A stretch of DNA of 64,000 nucleotides from Paenibacillus sp. RUD330. GTDB taxonomy: Bacteria; Bacillota; Bacilli; Paenibacillales; Paenibacillaceae. This document shows positions 42,733 to 50,052 of this stretch, one piece after another (position 1 is the first letter of the stretch; each line of letters starts with the position of its first letter). The stretch spans positions 337,001-401,000 of the forward strand of contig NZ_CP022655.2 in assembly GCF_002243345.2 (NCBI RefSeq), read 5' to 3'. Below the pieces are notes generated by a model, which worked only from the letters and a program-made list of their open reading frames with translations, made no database searches and was not told the DNA's origin. The position numbers and the translations under genes are program-made.

Positions 42733-44091
42733 ATGCTGTTAGTAATCGTTCTGCTCGCCATCGTTGTGCTGCTTCTGCTGATCACGGTCGCGAAAATCAA
42801 TCCGTTCGTCGCGCTTATCGTCACGGCGATCGGCGTCGGACTGGCGGCCGGCATGCCGCTGCTCTCCGTCAAGGACGGCCCCGTGGGCATCGTCGACTCC
42901 ATTAAGACGGGCATGGGCAACACGCTCGGCCTGCTGGCGATCGTCCTGGCGCTCGGCACGATGCTGGGCAAGATGATGGCCGAATCCGGCGGCGCCGAGC
43001 GCATCGCCACGACGCTGATCCGGCTGTTCGGCCAGCGCAACGTCCACTGGGCGATGATGGTCGTCGCGTTCATCGTCGGCATCCCGGTCTTCTTCCAGGT
43101 CGGCTTCGTCCTGCTCATCCCGCTCGTGTTCACGATCGCCCGCCAGACTGGCGTGTCGCTCGTGAAGATCGGCGTGCCTCTCGTCGCGGGCCTGTCCGTC
43201 GTGCACGGCCTTGTGCCGCCGCATCCGGCAGCCATGACGGCCGTAGGCATCTTCAACGCCGATGTCGGCAAGACGATTCTTTTCTCGCTCATTGTCGGCC
43301 TGCCTACCGCCATCATCGCAGGCCCGCTGTACGGCAGCTGGATCGGCAAGCGCATCCATAAGGAAGTGCCGAAGGCGATCGGCGACCAGCTGACGGAGAA
43401 CGTGGACAACAAGGAGCTTCCCGGCTTCTTCAACACCGTATTCACGATTCTCGTTCCGGTTATCCTGATGCTGGCGGCATCGATCGCAGACGTATCGCTC
43501 AAGGGCAAGGCGGATTATGCCGGCCTGTACGATTTCTTCAAGTTCGTCGGCGACCCCGTTGTCGCCCTGCTCATCGCGACCATCTATTCGTTCTTCAGCC
43601 TCGGCTTCTTCCGCGGCATGAGCCGCGAGAAGGTGCTGAAGTTCTCCAACGACTGCCTGGCGCCGACGGCGACGATCCTGCTCGTCATCGGAGCGGGAGG
43701 CGCGTTCAACCGCGTGCTGCTGGATTCCGGCATCGGCGATTACATCGCGGAGCTGGCGACCTCGTCCCATCTGTCCCCGATTCTGCTCGGCTGGGGCATC
43801 GCGGCATTGATCCGCGTCGCGACGGGCTCTGCGACCGTATCGATGATGACCGCGGCCGGCATCGTGGCTCCGATCGCCGTCGCCATGCCGGGCGTCAGCC
43901 CCGAGCTGCTCGTGCTGGCGACGGGAGCGGGATCGCTGATCCTGTCCCATGTCAACGACTCCGGCTTCTGGCTGATCAAGGAATACTTCGGCATGACCGT
44001 GAAGGAGACGCTGCAGACATGGACGGCGCTGGAGACGATCATTTCGGTGGCGGCGCTCGGGTTCATTCTTGTGCTGGATCTGTTTATTTAA
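42733..44091 (+). CDS. gntP: Gluconate permease, GntP family
   Basis: A 452-residue membrane carrier with about 12 hydrophobic segments, of the gluconate:H+ symporter family. Landmarks: GLSVVHGLVPPHPAAMTAVG, split around residue 155-175, VFFQVGFVLLIPL, GAFNRVLLDSGIG and HVNDSGFWL. Start at ATG 42733 with AAGAGGTGAT. It is the last gene of the lipoprotein-kinase-regulator unit and precedes the kinase for its product by 263 bases. Confidence 0.9.
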   Translation: MLLVIVLLAIVVLLLLITVAKINPFVALIVTAIGVGLAAGMPLLSVKDGPVGIVDSIKTGMGNTLGLLAIVLALGTMLGKMMAESGGAERIATTLIRLFGQRNVHWAMMVVAFIVGIPVFFQVGFVLLIPLVFTIARQTGVSLVKIGVPLVAGLSVVHGLVPPHPAAMTAVGIFNADVGKTILFSLIVGLPTAIIAGPLYGSWIGKRIHKEVPKAIGDQLTENVDNKELPGFFNTVFTILVPVILMLAASIADVSLKGKADYAGLYDFFKFVGDPVVALLIATIYSFFSLGFFRGMSREKVLKFSNDCLAPTATILLVIGAGGAFNRVLLDSGIGDYIAELATSSHLSPILLGWGIAALIRVATGSATVSMMTAAGIVAPIAVAMPGVSPELLVLATGAGSLILSHVNDSGFWLIKEYFGMTVKETLQTWTALETIISVAALGFILVLDLFI

Positions 44092-44354
44092 CTCATAACG
44101 GGGAGAGGCGGACGCCGGCGTTCGCTTTTCCCTTTGCAGGTTGACCGGAAAAAGCCGAACATGGATAGGCTCCGGAGAAGCATCCGCATGCGCACGAAGG
44201 GTTTTTCTCCGAAGCCGTTGAGCGTTCGCTTTTGAAAACGGCGGGCTTCGCCCTCTGCCGAGGGTTCGGTCCGGCACTCCGTCTTCAACAGCGACCGTAA
44301 TGCGGCATCCATGTCTGCGTTCAATACGGCCATCCATCGGGAGGAGGTTGAAAA
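44092..44354 (+). other. gntP-gntK intergenic region
   Basis: It contains an imperfect hairpin, CGGAGAA (44173-44179) with TTCTCCG (44205-44211), without a following T run. No gene is seen. A separate gntK promoter is possible but not identified. Confidence 0.35.
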
Positions 44355-45893
44355 GTGGGCCAAGCCTATATGATCGGCACCGACATCGGAACGACGAGCA
44401 CCAAGTCCGTCCTGTTCACGACAGACGGCAAGCTTAAGGCCGTGCATCATATCGAATATCCGCTTTATTCGCCGACGCCGGCGACCGCGGAGCAGAACCC
44501 GGAGGAGATTTTCGCCGCCGTCGTCGGCTCAATCAAGCAGGTCATGCTGGAGAGCGGAGTGGACCCGGCACAGGTGAGATGCGTGTCGTTCAGCGCCGCC
44601 ATGCACAGCCTGATCGCCGTCGACGGGACGGGCAAGCCGCTCACCCGCTGCATCACCTGGGCGGACAGCCGCAGCGCCCGCTGGGCGGACATCATCAAGA
44701 GCGAGCATGACGGGCATGAGATCTACCTGCGCACCGGCACGCCGATCCATCCGATGTCGCCGCTGGCGAAGCTGCTCTGGCTGCGGAACGAGGAAGGCGG
44801 GCTGTTCGGCAAGGCGGACAAGTTCATCTCCATCAAGGAGTTCGTGTTCCACAAGCTGTTCGGGGAGTACGTCGTGGACCATTCCATCGCCTCGGCGACG
44901 GGTCTGTTCAACATCCATGAGCTGGACTGGGACGCGGGCGCGCTGGAAGTGGCGGGCGTCGACCCGTCCAAGCTGTCCCGCCTGGTCCCGACCCGCCATG
45001 TCATGACGGGCCTGGACGGGACGTGGGCGGAGCATATGGGCCTGCCGGCCGAGACTCCGTTCGTCGTCGGAGCCAACGACGGCGTGCTCTCGAATCTGGG
45101 CGTCAATGCGATCGACCCCGGCGTCGTCGCCGTGACGATCGGCACGAGCGGGGCGATCCGCACCGTGACCGACAAGCCGCGCGTCGATCCCAAGGGACGG
45201 ATCTTCTGCTACGTGCTTACGGAGGACATGTATGTCATCGGGGGGCCGGTCAACAACGGCGGCATGATCTTCCGCTGGATCCGCGACCAGCTCGGAGCTT
45301 CCGAGAAGGAGACGGCGCTGCGGATCGGCCGCGATCCGTACGATCTGCTCTCGGATATCGCCGCTCGCGTCAAGCCGGGCTCGGACGGCCTGATCTTCCA
45401 TCCGTTCCTGTCCGGAGAGCGGGCTCCGCTCTGGGATTCCAATGCCCGGGGCTCCTACTTCGGCCTGGGGCTTCACCACAAGAAGGAGCATCTGATCAGA
45501 GCCGCGATGGAAGGCGTCATCCTCAATCTGTACACCGTCTTCCTGGCTCTGCAGGAGCTGATCGGAGAGCCGGGCAAAATCCAGGCCACCGGCGGCTTCG
45601 CCCGCTCGGAGCTGTGGCGTCAGATGATGGCCGACATCTTCAACCAGCAGGTGCATGTGCCGGAGAGCGTCGAGAGCTCCTGCCTCGGTGCGGCGATTCT
45701 CGGCCTGTACGCGATCGGAGAGGTCGGTTCTCTCGGCGTCGTGTCGGAGATGGTCGGCGGCACTTATCGGCATGAGCCGATTCCCAAGCATACGGAGATC
45801 TACCAAGAGCTTGCCCGGATCTATATCCGCGTGTCGCGGCTGCTGCAGGACGAGTACAAGAGCATCGCGGATTTTCAGAGCAAATGGGTGTGA
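44355..45893 (+). CDS. gntK: Gluconate kinase, FGGY family
   Basis: A 512-residue FGGY sugar kinase. The N-terminal phosphate loop is GTDIGTTSTKSVLF; FIHPFLSGERAPLWD-type region reads FHPFLSGERAPLW; ATGGFARSELWRQMMAD is the C-terminal FGGY signature region. The length is that of B. subtilis GntK (513). It phosphorylates gluconate (or a close aldonate) to 6-phosphogluconate. The start is GTG at 44355, seven bases from GGAGGAGG. Its companions gntR and gntZ of the Bacillus operon are absent, and control probably comes from the adjacent two-component system. Confidence 0.9.
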   Translation: MGQAYMIGTDIGTTSTKSVLFTTDGKLKAVHHIEYPLYSPTPATAEQNPEEIFAAVVGSIKQVMLESGVDPAQVRCVSFSAAMHSLIAVDGTGKPLTRCITWADSRSARWADIIKSEHDGHEIYLRTGTPIHPMSPLAKLLWLRNEEGGLFGKADKFISIKEFVFHKLFGEYVVDHSIASATGLFNIHELDWDAGALEVAGVDPSKLSRLVPTRHVMTGLDGTWAEHMGLPAETPFVVGANDGVLSNLGVNAIDPGVVAVTIGTSGAIRTVTDKPRVDPKGRIFCYVLTEDMYVIGGPVNNGGMIFRWIRDQLGASEKETALRIGRDPYDLLSDIAARVKPGSDGLIFHPFLSGERAPLWDSNARGSYFGLGLHHKKEHLIRAAMEGVILNLYTVFLALQELIGEPGKIQATGGFARSELWRQMMADIFNQQVHVPESVESSCLGAAILGLYAIGEVGSLGVVSEMVGGTYRHEPIPKHTEIYQELARIYIRVSRLLQDEYKSIADFQSKWV

Positions 45894-45904
45894 ACATAAA
45901 GAAA

Positions 45905-45938
45905 GGCCGCCAGCCGGTAATCCGGCTGGCGGCCTTTT
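45905..45938 (+). terminator. gntK terminator
   Basis: Perfect 13-bp stem (45905-45917 with 45922-45934), loop TAAT, then TTTT; 12 bases past the stop. Confidence 0.92.
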
Positions 45939-45992
45939 CAGCTTTAATGGTTTATAGTTATTAAGCTTGCTTTTTTAAGTATTTGCTTCCTT

Positions 45993-46766
45993 TCACCCAA
46001 CTAATTCACCCAGATACTGCCCTTTTTGAGACCATAAGACAGGTTCGACCTCATACTCATGAAAAGCGTTTAAAATCCCTGGCCTTATTTTTTTCTCGGA
46101 GTCATTTAAAAGCGCGTAAAGCTTGGAATCGGGTCTGCGGTTCTGTTTGGAATCGGTCCACGCAAACAAAAGAGTTTCAGCATACTGCATGGTTGGATTA
46201 TTTATGGCTTGCAAGATTCGCTCAGGTTTTTCTTTGGATCTTGGAACGGCAAAGTGAAAGGTTTGTGGAAAGCCTGACTTTCCTGTGAAGTTAATGTTTT
46301 CAACAAACCGAATGTCGTTTTCGAATAGAAAATGATCGACTTCCTCAAGGAATATGCTCTGTACGTTCTGCCTAGACGTCATGAACATATCGTTAACGGT
46401 CATCATAGCCTGGACAAGCATATGTTTCTTTTGCGGGAAACTCTCCAAAGTTGTTTCAACATACAGTTCTTTATTCGTTGAAACCTTCACGCCGTAACCA
46501 TTGAGAATGGTACGAAGCATCTGTTCTCGTTTGGGGGATGAAAATACGTCGCAACCCGATAAAAGCAAATCGGTTATGACATATCCAGCATCGCTCACCA
46601 TTAATTTATTGGACTTCGATTGCTGGACGTAGATTTGGAAGTGATCATTATGCCTATCCATAAAAGGAGTCGTTATTTCAATGGCGTCGTCGTTAATCTC
46701 TTTGAATACGATTTTTTGCCTCAGCCAGTTCACATATGATTCCGATAATTGTTCAACTAGGTTCAA
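45993..46766 (-). CDS. DUF1828/DUF1829 domain protein
   Basis: A 257-residue protein with an N-terminal DUF1828-like domain (IEITTPFMDRHNDHFQIYV, KLMVSDAGYVITDL) and a C-terminal DUF1829-like domain (FTGKSGFPQTFHFAVPRS, LLFAWTDSKQNRRPDSKLYAL). Function unknown; homologues occur in accessory and phage-related regions. The start is a TTG with GAGGTGACAG upstream, inside the 3' end of the DUF6978 gene (14-base overlap). Codons are AT-rich compared with neighbours, so both genes look acquired. Confidence 0.75.
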   Translation of the reverse strand: MNLVEQLSESYVNWLRQKIVFKEINDDAIEITTPFMDRHNDHFQIYVQQSKSNKLMVSDAGYVITDLLLSGCDVFSSPKREQMLRTILNGYGVKVSTNKELYVETTLESFPQKKHMLVQAMMTVNDMFMTSRQNVQSIFLEEVDHFLFENDIRFVENINFTGKSGFPQTFHFAVPRSKEKPERILQAINNPTMQYAETLLFAWTDSKQNRRPDSKLYALLNDSEKKIRPGILNAFHEYEVEPVLWSQKGQYLGELVG

Positions 46767-47207
46767 TGTCTGTCACCTCGACTTGACGAATTACATTAGG
46801 AGGATTCGTTACATTATTATACTCCAGGAAGTCAATTAATACCTGAACCAAGTCATCGGGGTCTGTGTTCATATGCATGTGAAGGGGATAAGCCCATTTG
46901 TCCTCATAGTTTTCTTGTAAACATGAATGTGCGGACAGGGGATTTCGACGCCATCTGGGTTCGTATGAGGTGGGCCGCCGATATCAACTCGTAATGAAGG
47001 GACGGACTTTTTGTGCCGTGTTTGATAAGTGCATTTCCGCACGTGAAGAGTTTTTCGGACAATGTCGATTTGAAACTGTTCGTTTGTTCCTGGAGCAACC
47101 GCTTCGAGGGTTACAAACGCTTTTAAAGGAGGAAATGCTATTGGGCGATTTACTACGAGCTCCTTCAATAAGCGCAGCAGTCGTTCTGCTTCAATATCCG
47201 TAATCAA
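46753..47207 (-). pseudogene. DUF6978 family gene interrupted by a frameshift
   Basis: The first frame reads MITDIEAERLLRLLKELV to CPHIHVYK and then leaves the family at about 46915 (ending TMRTNGLIPFTCI at 46869). In the -1 frame the sequence continues smoothly as NYEDKWAYPLHMHM, then NTDPDDLVQVLIDFLEYNNV and IRQVEVTDIEPS, ending at 46753. The pattern PHIHVY...KWAYPL is what DUF6978 proteins show. One base is missing near AAGAAAAC. It is either a real inactivating deletion, a sequencing error, or slippage at the short A run. The restored protein would be about 150 residues. The 3' end overlaps the DUF1828 gene, so they form a unit. Confidence 0.7.
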
Positions 47208-47275
47208 AGAAAATCCCCTCTTTGCCCAGTGTATGATTTATTTATACCATATCTGGAAAATAGAAGGGGACATTT

Positions 47276-48178
47276 TCAGGATTGCTTGCTTGTGTCGTTC
47301 CAAGCGGCCAGCGCCGTTCGGACCGCCGCCGTCTCCGGCCATCCGCTCAAGCCGTCCACGGCCTGAAGCAGCGCCAGCATGCCCTCGATCACCACCGGCC
47401 TTGGAGCAGGTGAAGCCGTCTCCTCTTGGAGCATGCCGGCCGCATGCCGATGGATCCGGCCGGCATCGCTCTCGAGCTCCGGCTCCAGCCGCTTGAGCAG
47501 AGCTGCTGCCGCCTCGACGAGGCGGCGCCGTTCTGCCCCGTCCCCGAAGTCCCCCTCGGGGTAGAAGGTGCGGAATGCCTCCGAAGTCAGCACAGGCTCG
47601 TCCCCGGAATTCTCTAGCCCGCGGACGGAGTCTTCCAGCCGCCGGACAATCATCCTGGCGAGTTTCGCCGAGCTCAGCCGGACGTCATTCAGCAGGATAA
47701 AGCCGATATACTCGCTGACCAGCCCTGTCGCGAGCGCGGTCAGGTCGAAGGCGTGAGGCTCGATCCTCGCGCCGTAGACGCCGACCAGCTGGTTGCGGAA
47801 CCAGACGAACGAACGGAGGCGCGCATTCATGGAGAGCTCCCTCATCCGCTCGCTCAGGCTGATTTGGCCGCTGGAGAACAGGAGCAGCATCTTGCTGTGG
47901 GAGGTCAGCTCGTCCAGCTGGGTTTTGATCTGCTGGAAGAGGCTCTCCCTGGAGCCCGGCTCATAGCGGGCTGCCGTAGCCGTCAGCATGGCCGACATGC
48001 GCTCGAGATAGGATTCGAATACGGATTGAATCAATTCCTCCTTCGATTTGAAGTAGAAGTAGATTCCGCCCTTGGCGATGCCGGCCGCGTCCGCGATATC
48101 CTGCATGGTCGTCTGGTGATAGCCTTTCTGCATGAATTGCTCCATGGCGTGATGTAGGATCCGTTCTCTTTTATCCAT
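47276..48178 (-). CDS. TetR family regulator of the EmrB-like pump
   Basis: A 300-residue TetR-type repressor, longer than usual because of an extended C-terminal domain (from about residue 190). The helix-turn-helix region is KGYHQTTMQDIADAAGIAKGGIYFYFKSKEELI (cited in part: TTMQDIADAAGIAKGGIYFY). Start at ATG 48178 after GGGGGCGAG; an upstream in-frame extension overlaps the operator and is not coding. It is divergent from the pump gene and two TGACC-N4-GGTCA sites lie between, so it represses both. Confidence 0.85.
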   Translation of the reverse strand: MDKRERILHHAMEQFMQKGYHQTTMQDIADAAGIAKGGIYFYFKSKEELIQSVFESYLERMSAMLTATAARYEPGSRESLFQQIKTQLDELTSHSKMLLLFSSGQISLSERMRELSMNARLRSFVWFRNQLVGVYGARIEPHAFDLTALATGLVSEYIGFILLNDVRLSSAKLARMIVRRLEDSVRGLENSGDEPVLTSEAFRTFYPEGDFGDGAERRRLVEAAAALLKRLEPELESDAGRIHRHAAGMLQEETASPAPRPVVIEGMLALLQAVDGLSGWPETAAVRTALAAWNDTSKQS

Positions 48179-48201
48179 GAATAACTCGCCCCCAAAGCAG
48201 T

Positions 48202-48215
48202 TGACCAAGCGGTCA
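48202..48215. promoter_or_regulatory. TetR operator 1
   Basis: TGACCAAGCGGTCA, palindromic arms TGACC/GGTCA with 4-base centre, 24 bases before the TetR start. Confidence 0.7.
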
Positions 48216-48323
48216 AACAGAACTATAATAAGTGCTGTGTTTTGAATGGATAGGATTGGGAAAGCAAATAAAATCATAGGCTTGATAAGCTTTTCTATTC
48301 TCTTCCGGCTTCATTATACCATA

Positions 48324-48337
48324 TGACCGAACGGTCA
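48324..48337. promoter_or_regulatory. TetR operator 2
   Basis: TGACCGAACGGTCA, same arms as operator 1, lying 18 bases before the pump start. TTATACCATA just upstream may be the -10 region. Confidence 0.7.
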
Positions 48338-48354
48338 AAAAGCGAGGGATCAAC

Positions 48355-49941
48355 ATGCAATCAACCGGCATCAACCGGAGATGGGTGCTTACCGGCCTTA
48401 TCATGGGAATGTTTTTCAGCGCCTTGGAGCAGACGATTGTAGGCACGGCGATGCCGACCATCATCACCGAGCTGCAAGGCTTCGAGATTTTCGCCTGGGT
48501 GACGACCGCCTACATGATCGCTTCGACCGTCGTCGTTCCGATCGTCGGCAAGCTGTCGGACATGTACGGCCGCCGGCTGCTCTATCTGATCGGGGCCATC
48601 ATATTCGCCGCGGGCTCCGCGATGTGCGCCACGGCCACCTCCATGGAGCAGCTGGTATTGTACCGCGGCCTCCAGGGCATAGGCGGCGGCATGCTGATGC
48701 CGCTGTCGCAGACGATCATCGGCGATATTTTCACCGCCGAGCAGCGGGCCAAGTGGCAGGGCGTATTCGGGGCGATCTTCGGCCTCAGCTCGGTGATCGG
48801 TCCATTCATCGGCGGCGTCATCGTCGACAACGTCAGCTGGCACTGGATCTTCCTGATGAACGTGCCCTTCGGCATCATCTCCGCGCTTCTGATCTACATC
48901 GGGCTGAAGCAGGAGACGGTCCGCCTGGAAGGCAAGGCCAACATCGACTACCTGGGCATCGTCACGCTCGTTCCGGCTCTGATCCTGTTCTTGTACGGAC
49001 TGACCTTCGGCGGCGACAAGTTCGCCTGGACGTCGGGCACAAGCTGCCTGATCTTCGGCGGAGCGCTCCTCTTTACGGCATTGTTTCTTCTGGCGGAGAA
49101 GTCCGCGGCCGAGCCCGTGCTCGATCTCTCGCTGTTCCGCAACCGCGTCTTCTCGGTGACGAACGGCCTCGGCTTCCTGCTGGGCCTGGGCATGTTCGGA
49201 GCCATCATGTTCGTGCCGCTGTATATGCAGGGCATTCTCGGGGTGTCCCCGACAAAAGCCGGCTCCACGATGACTCCGATGATGATCGCGCTGATCGTCG
49301 CGAGCGTGATCGGCGGCCAGCTCCTGCTCCGCATCAAATACCGCACCGTTCTGGCAGCGGGCATGCTCGTCACGACGGGCGGCTTCTACCTGGTCAGCAC
49401 GATGGGGCTGGACACATCGCAGTGGACCGCTTATGTGTACATGGTCATTCTCGGACTCGGCATGGGTCTGGTCATGCCGACGCTGATGATCGCCGTGCAG
49501 AACGAATTCCCGAAAACCCGGCTCGGCACGGTCACGTCCGCATCGACCTTTTTCCGTTCCATCGGCGGCACGATCGGCGTCACGGTGCTCAACGTCGTCA
49601 TGAACAATACGCTGCGCTCCAATGTCGAGACGATGTCCGCAGAGGCGAAGGCCGGCGGCAGCGGCGACGTCGTCCAGGCGGTCGAGGGCATCGAGAAGAG
49701 CGGCGTGGACCTGTTCAGCGTCATCGTGTATCCCGACAAATTCCCGCTTCCGGCGGAGCTCAAGGACAAGGTTGTGCTGTTCATCCAGCAGGCTTGGGTG
49801 GATTCCTTCGAGACGGTGGCTCTTACCGGGCTCGTGTTCGTCGCGCTGGGCATCCTGGTCGCGCTGCTGGTCGGAGGCAAGCGGATCCAGCGGGATTCCG
49901 AGAACGCCAAGGACGGCCAGTCCGTTCATGCGGCTCATTAA
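48355..49941 (+). CDS. DHA2 family multidrug MFS transporter, EmrB/QacA-like
   Basis: A 528-residue carrier of the 14-TM DHA2 drug:H+ antiporter family. LEQTIVGTAMPTI (motif D1-like), GKLSDMYGRRLLYL (motif A), YRGLQGIGGGMLMPL (motif B) and IFGLSSVIGPFIGG (motif C) are all present. A charged extracytoplasmic loop lies at about 425-470. Start at ATG 48355; the leader is short. Controlled by the divergent TetR gene. Substrates are probably lipophilic drugs or antiseptics. Confidence 0.9.
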   Translation: MQSTGINRRWVLTGLIMGMFFSALEQTIVGTAMPTIITELQGFEIFAWVTTAYMIASTVVVPIVGKLSDMYGRRLLYLIGAIIFAAGSAMCATATSMEQLVLYRGLQGIGGGMLMPLSQTIIGDIFTAEQRAKWQGVFGAIFGLSSVIGPFIGGVIVDNVSWHWIFLMNVPFGIISALLIYIGLKQETVRLEGKANIDYLGIVTLVPALILFLYGLTFGGDKFAWTSGTSCLIFGGALLFTALFLLAEKSAAEPVLDLSLFRNRVFSVTNGLGFLLGLGMFGAIMFVPLYMQGILGVSPTKAGSTMTPMMIALIVASVIGGQLLLRIKYRTVLAAGMLVTTGGFYLVSTMGLDTSQWTAYVYMVILGLGMGLVMPTLMIAVQNEFPKTRLGTVTSASTFFRSIGGTIGVTVLNVVMNNTLRSNVETMSAEAKAGGSGDVVQAVEGIEKSGVDLFSVIVYPDKFPLPAELKDKVVLFIQQAWVDSFETVALTGLVFVALGILVALLVGGKRIQRDSENAKDGQSVHAAH

Positions 49942-50002
49942 GGCTCATTAAGGCTCGTTGAGCAGGAAACAACGCAGCAGAGGCATCCTCGAGATAAGCA
50001 GC

Positions 50003-50035
50003 AACAACGCTCCCCTATTCCGGGGAGCGTTGTTT
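50003..50035. terminator. Bidirectional terminator
   Basis: Perfect 13-bp stem (50003-50015 with 50022-50034), 6-base loop. It separates the convergent pump and SLH protein genes. Confidence 0.88.
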
Positions 50036-50052
50036 GGTAGGAGGCATTGAAA

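Noticed and set aside
48179-48277. An N-terminal extension of the TetR protein starting at 48277
   Set aside because: The extension runs through an operator palindrome and lacks a ribosome binding site, while ATG 48178 has GGGGGCGAG upstream and gives a normal TetR N-terminus.
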